Positions 13,430 through 23,506 of a stretch of DNA of 64,000 nt are shown here, piece after piece. The position numbers were made by a program, and so were the translations under genes. Position 1 is the stretch's first letter. Every line of letters begins with the position of its first letter. The notes beneath the pieces were generated by a model. It did no database searches. It was not told where the DNA came from and worked only from the letters and a program-made list of their open reading frames with translations. The stretch spans positions 1,994,494-2,058,493 of the forward strand of contig NW_022098000.1 in NCBI RefSeq assembly GCF_002288925.2. Reading direction: 5' to 3'. Source of the DNA: Delphinapterus leucas (taxonomy: Eukaryota; Chordata; Mammalia; Artiodactyla; Monodontidae).

Positions 13430-13884
13430 TGTGACAGTTAATTTTTTGACCATCAGGGTGCCCAGAACTCCAGTCAGACGTTATTTCAGGTGTGTCTGTG
13501 AGGGTGTTTCTAGACAAGGTTAACATCTGAATTGTTGGACTGAGCAGAGCAGATGCCTCCCCCATTGAGGGCGGGGGGTGTCTCATCCAATCCTCTGCAG
13601 TCCTGAATGGAACAAAAAGGCCAACCCTCCTGCGACTAAGAGGTTATTTCCTCCTGCCTGAGGGCCATGAGCACAGACATGGATTTTTTCCTGCCTTCAG
13701 ACTCAAACTGAAACACCGCTCTTTCTTCCTGGGTCTCCAGCCTGCTGCTCACAGTTTGGTGACTCAGCCTCCATAATCACACGGGCCATTCCATACAGTA
13801 CATCTCTTTTTGTACACATGTACACACACACACACACACACACATATTCTATTGGTTCTGTTTCTCTGCAGAACCCTAACACAC
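13430..13884 (+). mobile_element. ERVL-type LTR (MLT2-like)
   Basis: Opens TGTGACAGTTAATTTT, contains GTGTCTGTGAGGGTGTTTCT and CTGAATGGAACAAAAAGGCC, and ends GGTTCTGTTTCTCTGCAGAA then CCCTAACACA. A (CA)n microsatellite lies inside it. The subfamily name is from memory. Confidence 0.75.
13822..13844. repeat. (AC)n microsatellite
   Basis: About eleven AC units inside the ERVL-type LTR. Confidence 0.95.
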
Positions 13885-14139
13885 CTACCTACTTACTACA
13901 TCAAATTCTTAATAAAAAGGTCAAAAAACATTTTCAAGTAATAACATATAATGATGTCAGTGACACAGCAAAGTTCTCATATAGCTTGATGAGAGTCTAA
14001 TTTAAAGCCTTTCCAGTCATTTCATAGCAATGATAGCATACATCAAAACTTCAAAACCGTCTACAGTTTTTCACCAGGTAAATTGGTTCCCTGGTGAACA
14101 TATACAGAGGACATCTGAATTATAATCAGATTTATGTGC

Positions 14140-14470
14140 TCAAGATATTGGTTGCAATAACATTTATGACAAAGTCAAATAGACAAAACCAAGTGTTCAA
14201 TAATAGGGGAATGATTAAGCAAATTATATCACTTTCAAATGATGTGTTGTCATGCAACTAACACAAATGATATTTTCAAAAATGATTCAACAACCTGGGA
14301 AAATGATCACAATAGAATGTCAATTTTTTTAATGGGAAAAAATAATGATATCTAGCTATCTAGACTAAAGAGAAAGGCTAAAATGTTGACAGTAATTATT
14401 TATGAATGAGACAATGACGGGAAAATTTTCTGTATTTTTCATACTTCCTATAATCAGAATATGTTACCTT
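14140..14470 (+). mobile_element. Old L1M-type 3' fragment
   Basis: A 'gggaatgattaagcaaatta' style 3' UTR with an amphipathic A/T composition resembles ancient mammalian L1 (L1M) ends. Boundaries and subfamily are uncertain. Confidence 0.5.
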
Positions 14471-14695
14471 TAAAATAAAATATAACATTATCCAGAATTA
14501 TTTGATTTATTACTATTTAATAAACATTATCCAAAATCATGTTTAAAGAAAACTCTATTCAATGATAAATTTAAGCTTCTATGGACAGTTATCAATTTAA
14601 ACAGTTTTTAAAACAAATCTGTAAAAACTGCAAGAGCTTTTTATAATATATTATAAAAGAGGCTGAACTTTTTAAAAACGTATAAAGCTAGAGAC

Positions 14696-15083
14696 GTGTT
14701 ATGGACTGAACTGTGTCCTAAAATTCATCTGTTGAGGCCCTAACTCCCAATGTGACTGTATTTGGAGATAGGGCATTTAAAGAGGTAATGAAGGTTAAAT
14801 GAGGTTATAATGGTGGGACTCTAATCCGACAGGATTGGGGTCCTTCTAAGAGAAGGAAGGAAAACCAGAGAGGTGGACACACAGAGAAAAGGCCACGTGA
14901 GGACACAGCCAAGAAGGCAACTGCTGGAAGCCAGAAAAGAGGCTTCAGGAGAAACCAAAAGAAATCCTCCCACACCTGGATTGTGTACTTCCAGCCTCCA
15001 GAGCTGTGAGGACATATATTTCTGTTGTCTAAGGCACCCCGGTCTGTGGTATTTTGTTATGGCAGCCCGAGCAAACTGATACA
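14696..15083 (+). mobile_element. MaLR solo LTR (MLT1-like)
   Basis: TGTTATGGACTGAACTGTGT start, CCAATGTGACTGTATTTGGA, GTATTTTGTTATGGCAGCCC near the end, closing GATACA. TG...CA ends flanked by AGACG and AGACA. Confidence 0.88.
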
Positions 15084-15358
15084 AGACATAATAAAGTGTC
15101 ATTATAAAATTTACTTGGTAAATATTCTTTGTCCTATAGTTTACCTTTCCTAAGAAGAAACAAACAAGAAATAAACAATAAAAAATGTACTTCATCCCAC
15201 AGTGCTAAGCCATAGAAGGGACGAGAAACCATAACATTATTAGCTAGTCCTACTTAAGAGAAATAATGAATAGGAGTGGGAATCTGAGAAGTAAGAACAG
15301 ATTTAAAGGCAGTTCTCAGGTTTACAGTGATAAACGTCTATCTAAAAATTCCCTGTGA

Positions 15359-15723
15359 TGGGCTTCCCTGGTGGCACAGTGGTTGACAATCTGCCTGCCA
15401 ACACAGGAGACGTGGGTTCAGGCCCTGGTCCGGGAGGATCCCACGTTCAGCGGAATGGCTGGGCCTGTGCGCCACAGCTGCTGAGCCTGCACTCTGGGGC
15501 CCGAGAGCCACAACTGCTGGGCCCGCATGCCACATCTACTGAGGGCCGCACGCCTAGAGCCCATGCTCCACAACGGGAGAATCCACCACCATGAGAAGCC
15601 CGCGCACCACAACAAAGAGTAGCCCCCGCTCACCGCCACTGGAGAGGGTCCATGTGCAGCAATGAAGACCCAACGCAGCCAAAAATAAATACATAAATAA
15701 ATAAATTTATAAAAATAAATTAA
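15359..15723 (+). mobile_element. CHR-type SINE, long form
   Basis: GGGCTTCCCTGGTGGCACAG head, tRNA-related body, then GAGCCACAACTGCTGGG and GAAGCCCGCGCACC blocks and an (AAAT)n tail. Flanks TAAAAATTCCCTGTGA and TTAAAATTCCTTGTGA form a TSD with mismatches. Confidence 0.95.
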
Positions 15724-15858
15724 AATTCCTTGTGAAAGATTCCACATAACACAATAGGATGCATTCTAAACTGTTTTCACTGTATTTGTTCTCAACATTT
15801 CTCGGTCCTGAAAATAACATTACATGTGCATGTATGTATATATGTCTATACATATTAC

Positions 15859-15879
15859 ATACACACACACACACACACA
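15859..15879. repeat. (AC)n microsatellite
   Basis: About ten AC units after a TATATGTCTATACATA stretch. Confidence 0.93.
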
Positions 15880-16192
15880 TTCCTACAGAAATACAACTCA
15901 GATGCAATTTCAGTTATAACAACTACTGGCAGTTTACCTACCAAGAAGACGACTCTTCATTCAAGCATTATTTTACATCTTACATTGCTGTTCCGATCTT
16001 ACCCTTTAAACTGAATCCACTTTCCCAATCTTTTGTTGAGCAACTACTAGATTAATACGTGAGTTTCTTTTACCTAAATGAAACTGTAGACACACAGAAT
16101 TTTCAACTACATTTTGGGGCATATTCAAAAAACAAACCTTTTAGTCTTCAGACAAATTAGAATTTCAGTCTGCTCTGATTTTTCAAAATTAC

Positions 16193-16378
16193 CTTGTCTG
16201 GATCCATCTTTCCTCTGATAAATTCCTGCTTCCAGAACTGCAATGCCTGTTCCAAGGTTAGGCCAATGCCCTTCAGGAAGAGGCCGTACTGCATGCGGCC
16301 CCCATGACGAAGATGGTGATTTTCCCGCAGGGCTTTATGTAGCTGACGCATGCAAGGCGGGAAGGATTTGGTAGAAAG
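16193..16378 (-). CDS. PRIM2: PRIM2 internal coding exon with first 4Fe-4S cysteine
   Basis: This 186-bp exon (62 whole codons, phase 0 at both ends) starts [20 protein letters not shown] and ends GKMDPDK. The acceptor is TTGTAG after a T-rich tract and the donor GTAATT. In PRIM2 the cysteine in FPPC is the first of four ligands of the 4Fe-4S cluster (human C287 by memory). The following [20 protein letters not shown] segment is the conserved basic stretch of the primase C-terminal domain, which takes part in initiation. All of this is intact, with no stop or frameshift. The next exon, which would begin FDKGYSYNIRH in the family, was not found between 1 and 16192, so that intron runs off the window. 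The remaining three cysteines are therefore not visible here. Confidence 0.96.
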
Positions 16379-16544
16379 CTACAAGAAAAAAGAGTGTTTT
16401 GTTATTTATCAGGTCCCCCACAATATTTGTTGCAAAAATCAATCTAATTTGCAAATCGTAAATTCAGTTTAATTGGAATAAAATCAAAAAACCGTAAGGA
16501 AGTTATTACTGTCTCACTGTGATTACAGATTCTTTTTCTTATTA

Positions 16545-16630
16545 ATATTTTAATATTGATTACATGTCAAAATGATAATATTTTAGATATACTGCATTGA
16601 ATAAAACATATTATTAAAATTTATTTCACC
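16545..16630. mobile_element. hAT-type DNA transposon fragment
   Basis: TTGATTACATGTCAAAATGA TAATATTTTAGATATAC and ATTATTAAAATTTATTTCACC also occur, diverged, in the element at 27145-27450. Confidence 0.6.
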
Positions 16631-16634
16631 TCTT

Positions 16635-17325
16635 TTCTTTTTATAATTTTTAATTAAACGTTTTCTTTTCAGATAACTGTAGATTCCTATGCAGTTGTAA
16701 GAAATAATACAAAGAGATGTCATGTACCTGCTATCCCCCAAAGGTAATATCCTGCAAATCTGTAGTATATTATCACAACCAAGATACTGACACTGATATA
16801 CACTAGTCTTAAGATTTTCTCAGTTACACTCACGTGTTCATTTCTGTGTACATAATTTTATGTAATTTTTTCACATGTGTAGGTTCATGCATCCCCCACC
16901 ACAAGGATCCCTCATGTTTCCAATTTATAACCCCCATCTTCTGTACCCTCCCCCCGCCATTCCCTAACCCTTGGCAACCACTAATTGTTCTCCGTCTCCA
17001 TAATTTTGTCATTTCAAGAGTGTTAGACAAATAGAATCATATAGTTTAACGTTTTGAGAGTGGCGTTTTACTCAGCATTCCCACAAAATTCATCTAAGTT
17101 GTTGCAGGTATCAATAGCTCGTTTTGTTTAATTGCTGAGCAATAGTCCATGGTGTGGACATAACATCATTTGTCTAACCATTCACTCCTTGAAGGATATT
17201 TGGGTTGTATCCAGTTTGGGGCTATTTCAAACAAATGAGTGTACAGGTTTTCATGTAAACCTAAGATTTCATTTTCCTGGGATAAATGTTCAAAAGTACA
17301 ATTGGTGAATCACAGATGAACTTTT
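16635..17325 (-). mobile_element. Old L1M 3' end
   Basis: The plus-strand text (GTTCATTTCTGTGTACATAA, CCCTTGGCAACCACTAATTG, TTGAAGGATATTTGGGTTGT) is the reverse complement of an ancient L1 ORF2 tail and 3' UTR. It is heavily diverged. Confidence 0.75.
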
Positions 17326-17431
17326 AAAATAACCCCAATACAAAGTAAAACATAATAAGAGAAATGGTTCTCAAAATGTGAATTCAAATAAATGTATTAA
17401 AGAAATTAACAATTAAAAGAAAACCTTTTTT

Positions 17432-17772
17432 GGACTTCCCTGGTGGCGCAGTGGTTAAGAATCCACCTGCCAATGCAGGGGATATGGGTTCAAGCCCTGG
17501 TCCGGGAAGATCCCACATGACACAGAGCAACTAAGCCCATGCACCACAACTAATGAGCCTGCGCTCTAGAGCCCGCGAGCCACATCTGCTGAGCCCGCAT
17601 GCCACAACTATTGAGTCTGCAAGCCTAGAGCCTGTGCTCCGCAACAAGAGAAGCCACTGCAATGAGAAGCCCGCGCACCACAACAGAGTAGCCCCTGCTC
17701 ACCGCAGCAACTAACCCCAATGCAGCCATACATACATACATACATACATACATTTATTTATTTATTTATTTA
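17432..17772 (+). mobile_element. CHR-type SINE, long form
   Basis: GGACTTCCCTGGTGGCGCAG head and a tail ending in (CATA)n and (TTTA)n. Flanks AAAAGAAAACCTTTTT and AAAAGGAAACCTTTTT form the TSD. Confidence 0.95.
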
Positions 17773-18309
17773 AAAGGAAACCTTTTTCATCTATGGTCTC
17801 AACTGCGTTCTCCCTGACCTCCTCAAGCATCCTCCTGAGACTTAACTCCCACCTCTCACGGGCTCCTCAGCAGGTTCAACTTTGCCCGTGAGCAGGGGCA
17901 GGTCTCACTTTCCTCCCTTGACTAACCAGGCAGCCTCTTCATCTTTCACAGTAACAACTTCTACTTGATTATAATTTTTCATAGGAAGATGACCTATTTA
18001 TTCCAGACTCCAAAAGCTCAGGGTCTCCCCCTACTCACCATCATAACTCTTGTTTCCAAGCATTAAAACCTCACCTGTGTATTTTAAATTTATTTTAAGT
18101 AATTTGGTAATTGTCTAAACAAAGATTAATTATGGCTGACTCAGTTTCCCTTTTTTGGGTAATGCAGAAATTCTACAATGTCTTAAAGAGAAATTCTATA
18201 AAGTATGGTAACGTGTGCACACTTTCATTCTCCTATGGAGCCACAAAGTGAAGCTGAAATGAGCTGCCTACTAATCTAGTGGCAACACAAGATGGGAGCC
18301 TACCCTTAG

Positions 18310-18662
18310 TGTCATGGAATACATTTTGTATCCTCCTCAAATTTACATGCCAAGTCCTAAACCCACGACCTCAGAATGTGGCTGTATTTAGAGCTGGGAC
18401 CTGTAAGGAGGTAATCAAGGTTAAATGAGCTCATGGGAGTGGGGCCCTGGTCCAAGGTGACTGGGGTCCTTCTAAGCAGAGGAAGAGACATGGGGATGAG
18501 CAGCCACCTAGAAGCCAAGGAGAGAGGTCTCAGGAGAAACCAAACTTGCTGATACCTTCATCATGGAATGCTCGCCTCCAGAACTGTGAGAAAATAAGCT
18601 TCTGTTGTTTAAGGCACCCAGACTGTGGTATTTTGTTACGACAGCCCTAGCAAATGGATATA
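18310..18662 (+). mobile_element. MaLR solo LTR (MLT1-like)
   Basis: TGTCATGGAATACATTTTGT start, CTCAGAATGTGGCTGTATTT, TTCTGTTGTTTAAGGCACCC, ending AGCAAATGGATATA. Confidence 0.87.
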
Positions 18663-19000
18663 CTTAGTATTTTACATTTCTCCTTTACTATATGTATATG
18701 GTATTTAAATATAAACAATAAACACTATTTAGTTGTCATCACTTAAAAAGAATTTCCCCTTTGGAAAACTGATTAAATTCTGTTTTTATCAGACTACAAA
18801 TAATTTTCTCATTTTTTGGTTTTCCTATGATGAAAAAAAAAATCATATGTATAGCACATGGGATTTCTTTAAAAAATGATTGGCAAGCAATGAAACAACA
18901 TTCCCTCCCATCTCCCCACCCACAAAATAATTTTTGGTTGAAGAAAATCTGTGCTTCCTCCACTGACAAAGGTTTAAGTTTAAAAGGATGAGATGCTTAC

Positions 19001-19073
19001 CGAATCGATCTGATCTAAAGAAACCTTCCCAACATTTCCCTGTGTACTGTAGTCTTGACCAGTGTACGAATGA
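19001..19073 (-). CDS. PRIM2: PRIM2 internal coding exon (second of three)
   Basis: This 73-bp minus-strand exon begins with the last base of a split Ser codon and then encodes [20 protein letters not shown] followed by QIDS, ending in phase 0. The acceptor is TTTTTAG and the donor GTAAGC. It joins in frame to the exon ending at 40026 (giving NHLSHSYTG) and to the exon at 16378 (giving QIDS-LSTKS). By my recollection it corresponds to about residues 255-278 of human PRIM2, just before the iron-sulfur C-terminal domain. The last codon is TCG (Ser); I remember Leu here in human, which would be one base different (TTG), so this may be a lineage substitution. Dense coding agreement, flanking splice sites and gene order make it a functional exon rather than a retrocopy. 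Confidence 0.94.
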
Positions 19074-19439
19074 CTAAAAATAAAAAGAATAAAATATTAA
19101 AATAGGATTTGTAAAACATATTTTGATCACTTCAAAGGAAATCTTTAAAATTCTGATACAAAGTCACAAAGATATTTTACACATACCTTAGGAAAAACAT
19201 AGCCAAGTGTTTTAAAGGTATTTAATAGAATACATTTAAGTAACTTTCCCAAAATTAATACAGAAATGCAGTGCTCATCTGGATCTCCCGATTCCTAATC
19301 TAGGGTGCCATTTCCATTTCCTAGAAGCAATATGCAAGTTGTTGTTAAAGTTAACACCTCTCCCACACTGACCCCTTATAAAACAGCATGGCAGCAGAGC
19401 TAGGAATAAATGGGAGCTTACGTCCAGAGTCATCACTCA

Positions 19440-19600
19440 GTAGGCCCTTGAGTGAGTCACCTAGACTCTCCACACCCCAGGATCCCTGTCCGTCAAATGG
19501 AGATGACAGTGCCTGCCCTGCAGTGTTGACAGGAGGTCAGAATTGAAATACCTTTTGTTAAAGGACTGGACATAAAGTAATCACTATTCATTAAAATAAG
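19440..19600 (+). mobile_element. MIR SINE
   Basis: GAGTGAGTCACCTAGACTCT and GTCAAATGGAGATGACAGTG CCTGCC. Confidence 0.65.
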
Positions 19601-19609
19601 TAACATGTG

Positions 19610-19800
19610 AACAGCACTTTACATGTACAAAGAGTCCTTATCTATATCCTCTAATTACATCCTCACAACACCCCCAACAGAGCAGGTTTATTTTACATTT
19701 GAGAAGTGAGGAACTTGTTAGATGAGACAGCAAGTCAGCAGTGCAGCAGGAACTCAAACTTTTTGACTCCCAACCTCCTGTTTCTTCACTATACCATGCC
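19610..19800 (-). mobile_element. MIR SINE
   Basis: ACAGCACTTTACATGTACAA AGAG, TACATCCTCACAACACCCCC and GCAGCAGGAACTCAAACTTT. Confidence 0.65.
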
Positions 19801-20689
19801 ATTCTCTTCCCTGTTATACCTTTTCCTCTTGTATTATTTAGAAATTAGGAAATATAACATGGCACATACTACCTAAAGCCCTCCACCTGTGTACATTATC
19901 ATCTCCTTGACACAACTCCACACCCGTAGCTCCATCAACAATGACTCAGATGCAGACATTCAGGGATCACGCAGCGAAGAACTGGTGCAAGGTTACATAG
20001 AAAACCACAGTCAAACTGTGGTTTATGCAGACTCCACAACTAAAGGGAAGTTCTGGAGTAAAGTATCATTACAATAACAAGGGATTCCGGATGCTCTACT
20101 TTCTTCCTGCTCAGCACTATAGCTTCTTGCTGCTGGATAACACACACCCTCAAGATGCTCTGTAGAAAGGCTGTTGTTCCTACAATCAATCAGGTTATTG
20201 ATTAAACAATGGGTACAGATTATGAAGCAAAACTACTGGATATCTCGGGACGTTGCAGCCACTGGCAAGGAGACTGTCACAAGTGTAGATGTCCCCTTCC
20301 GACAGTCCTCCCTCCATGGGCTAAGAATGGCCTGAGAATCACTCTGAGAGCAGGACAAGCAGAATGCCAGAGAGTGACACAGAATGATCCTGCACCTAAA
20401 ACACATCTTCTTGCCTTTGGTATTATTTCTCCCTCCAGTAACAAATTTCTGACAGCATATCACTGGACTCTATCCATTCCCTTTATCATAGTAGTGCCAT
20501 GCCACACAAAACTCATGCTAAGTTAAATCAACAGCTGCCATTTAATTTTAATATTTTACATTTTAATATAGAACACAACCAGAGAATTGTTTCAGTGAAA
20601 TCCCCCCAAATAAAAACATATTTCACTTTCCAATATGTCTTACACACAAGGCAGTGAAAACAGCATAAGCTACGAGTCTGAAGACTTGC

Positions 20690-20870
20690 TTTTGTTTTTG
20701 TTCTTTAAATCATTGGTTTGGCAAACTGGTAATCTGCACTATTCTCATTTATAAAATGGTATTAATAAGGCCAGGCCTGCCTAACTAACAGAAATCCTGG
20801 GGAGATCAAATGAACTAATAAATTCAAAGTGCTAATTAAAATCAGTAAAGCATATTCCAGTACACAGAGC
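20690..20870 (+). mobile_element. MIR SINE (diverged)
   Basis: CTCATTTATAAAATGGTATT AATAAGGCCAG and GGGGAGATCAAATGAACTAA. Confidence 0.55.
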
Positions 20871-21669
20871 AACTGCAGTCTTGACCAGTAAGTACAGAGG
20901 AACACAGAACAAAATGAAACAGGATGGGAAGGGAGGCAGCATGATCCTGTAGAGGAGTCATCCCCCAGTTGGGAGATCCTAGCCCACTCTATTGACCCCT
21001 GTAAGCTTTAGGCTATAAATTGATCACGATCATCTAACAGGGCCGTTCAGCTCAAATAGATGAACAAATACAAAAGTCCTGTACAAATGGTAAAATGATG
21101 TACAAACATGATTATAGTCACTGAGTAGTTTTCTCAGCCCAGATTAATGCAGTATACAAAGTACAAAGAGAAGATGTATAAAGAGGACACATATGTTTGC
21201 CTGAATGCCAGTATAAAATGCTTGTTCCTCAAAGTTTTAATAGAATATGCAAAGGGACCAAATTCCAAGAAAAAAAAGTAAGAAAGAGAATGGTAGCAAT
21301 GATAAATGCAAAGAATTTACTGGGTATAAATAACTACAGAGAGAATATAAGGAAACCGTCAGACATCATACTTCTAAAAATATTATAAATAGACAAGAAG
21401 ATGGTCACCAGCCAACCCAGTAAGGGCAAGTGTGGAACCCTGGAAGAAAAGTGACAGAAATGAAGAATTGAAGCATAAGAACTGGGAATGAGATTCCTCT
21501 TCCACTCATTCAGAATCAGAAAGGATAATATATATATTGGTTAAAGGAGTTGTTACGTCACAGCTATTTAATACATACTTGAACAGTTATGGATAGATGA
21601 AGCCAAGGGGGAGGATTTTCAGCTATAAGAAAGGCAAATCATGAGAAGCAGTGTATCCAATGATCTGCA

Positions 21670-21885
21670 GGCAGAAAGAACCATAAAAAGATTTTGGACA
21701 AGAATTCACATAATCAGGTTTATACTCGAGAAAGAAAGCAGTGTAGAGAAATTATTAGAAAGGGAGGGATTGGGAAATGGAAAACCAGTTGGAAGAATAT
21801 TGCAACATTCCGGGCAAGAGAAGTTTTTGTAAAGACCTTCAGTAAAGTAATGGCAATAGATGGAGAAAGGAAGGCAATCAAGGTA
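21670..21885 (-). mobile_element. L2 fragment
   Basis: CCAGTTGGAAGAATATTGCA and GGCAATAGATGGAGAAAGGA match the reversed L2 body pattern. Diverged. Confidence 0.5.
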
Positions 21886-21932
21886 AAAGAAAAAGGAACA
21901 AATAGTGCTGCCATAAAAGAATAAAAATCCTT

Positions 21933-22262
21933 GGGGCTTCCCTGCTGGCGCAGTGGTTAAGAATCCGCCTGCCAAGGCAGGGGACATGGGTTTGAGCCCT
22001 GGTCCGGGAAGATCCCACATGCCACAGAGCAACTAAGCCCGTGTGCCCCAACTACTAAGCTTGGGTTCTAGAGCCCGCGAGCCACAGCTACTGCAGCCCG
22101 CGCACCTAGAGCCCTTGCTCCACAACAAGAGAATACACCACAATGAGAAGCCCGTGCACCGCAACAAAGAGTAGCCCCCGCTCACCGCAACTAGAGAAAG
22201 CCTGGGGAAAGCAACGAAGACCCAACACAGCCAAACATAAATAAATAAATTTTTTTTTTTTA
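21933..22262 (+). mobile_element. CHR-type SINE, long form
   Basis: GGGGCTTCCCTGCTGGCGCA head and full long-form body with an A/T tail. TSD TAAAAATCCTT on both sides. Confidence 0.95.
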
Positions 22263-22933
22263 AAAATCCTTAATAACAATTCACATTAGCTTATGAGACT
22301 GCACTTTTGGCTTTTACTTGGAAGTGCACAGGGATGTTACGAGATGAGACTCCTAACAGCCCCCAGGACAGGTAAGGCACCTTCTACCACCCTCAGAGCC
22401 CGGTGGCAGCTTCATATCACACAGCTTCCAAATGAATGCAGCTGCTGCACTAATGAGCAAAAACATACATAATGAACTGTCAAAATATAGTCTTAGTTTC
22501 ATGATTTTAAAAACTTGGTTAACTTTATGAACAAACATTTCTTAATCATGGTACTAGGGAAACAGAAAAAGTAATAAAAACTTTTAATAACTTTTTTTAA
22601 TTTTAAAAAAAATTTTACTGTAATTTTTAACAGTAAAAACAATTTCTAATTGGTTCGATATACACACACACAAACCCAGCAGCAAATACTATTTTCAGTT
22701 CATTTTAAATACTCACAGCTTTAAGAAACACTCGCTGTCACTGATGTACAGTTTTAACAAAGGGGATTTAGTCAGCATAAAAGCTTTCCTGCTTCTAACC
22801 TTCCACAAGAGAATAAATTGAGAGGTAACACAAATGTCATTTTTTTCAACACAGTGGACCAAAAAGCATTTTAATGGGCCACAAAAATCAAATTATGTCA
22901 CTAATCACTATCCTGCAAAATATAAAGAGGAAG

Positions 22934-23143
22934 TTTTTTGGGTTTTTTTTGCAGTACGCGGGCCTCTCACTGTTGTGGCCTCTCCCGTTGCGGAACACAG
23001 GCTCCGGACGCGCAGGCTCAGCGGCCATGGCTCACGGGCCCAGCCGCTCCGCGGCATGTGGGATCTTCCCAGACCGGGGCACGAACTCGTGTCCCCTGCA
23101 TCGGCAGGCAGACTCTCAACCACTGCGCCACCAGGGAAGCCCA
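22934..23143 (-). mobile_element. CHR-2-type SINE
   Basis: Reverse orientation: T run, GCGGGCCTCTCACTGTTGTG, and the head as ACCAGGGAAGCCC at 23143. No clear TSD. Confidence 0.95.
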
Positions 23144-23151
23144 TGTTCTTT

Positions 23152-23198
23152 TTGTTTTTTTTAACATCTTTATTGGAGTATAATTGCTTTACAATGGT
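23152..23198 (-). mobile_element. Very short L1 3' end fragment
   Basis: AACATCTTTATTGGAGTATA ATTGCTTTACAATG is the reverse of the L1 terminal sequence. It lies directly beside the CHR SINE at 22934-23143. Confidence 0.75.
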
Positions 23199-23298
23199 AA
23201 AGACCAAGTTTTGATTAATCAGAGAATCTTAAAAAGTCAAGATCTGATTTAATTCTCAGTTTAGCCACTAATTTGCCACAAGTAAAAAAGAAAAAGCA

Positions 23299-23506
23299 GG
23301 GCTTCCCTGGTGGCGCAGAGGTTGAGAGTCCGCCTGCCGATGCAGGGGACACGGGTTCGTGCCCCGGTCCAGGAAGATCCCACATGCCGCGGAGCGGCTG
23401 GGGCCGTGAGCCATGGCCGCTGAGCTTGCGCGTCCGGTGCAACGCGAGAGGCCACAACAGTGAGAGGCCCGCGTACCGCAAAAAAACAAACAAACAAACA
23501 AAAAAA
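23299..23506 (+). mobile_element. CHR-2-type SINE
   Basis: GGGCTTCCCTGGTGGCGCAG head, with the right part short (AGCTTGCGCGTCCGGTGCAA) and an (AAAC)n tail. TSD AAAAAGCA. Confidence 0.95.

Larger units (their letters stand above)
1..16192 (-). other. PRIM2: PRIM2 intron (partial, downstream of last visible exon)
   Basis: Intron sequence of PRIM2, with its donor at 16191-16192 and no acceptor in the window. Interspersed repeats are listed separately. Stretches in which I see no gene or recognisable repeat are about 1-530, 1020-1700, 2050-3940 (very A+T-rich), 5420-6150, 6610-7030, 7215-8290, 9560-10080, 12040-13430 (A+T-rich, with an AAAC run near 12257), 15090-15350 and 15730-16190. Short open frames there lack codon bias, homology I recognise, or splice context. 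Confidence 0.85.
16379..19000 (-). other. PRIM2: PRIM2 intron, 2.6 kb
   Basis: Complete intron between the exons at 19001-19073 and 16193-16378, with GTAAG at the donor and TTGTAG at the acceptor. It contains a hAT fragment, an old L1M 3' end, a long-form CHR SINE and an MLT1 LTR. Unassigned stretches are 17775-18310 (pyrimidine-rich around 17800-17900) and 18663-19000. Confidence 0.9.
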
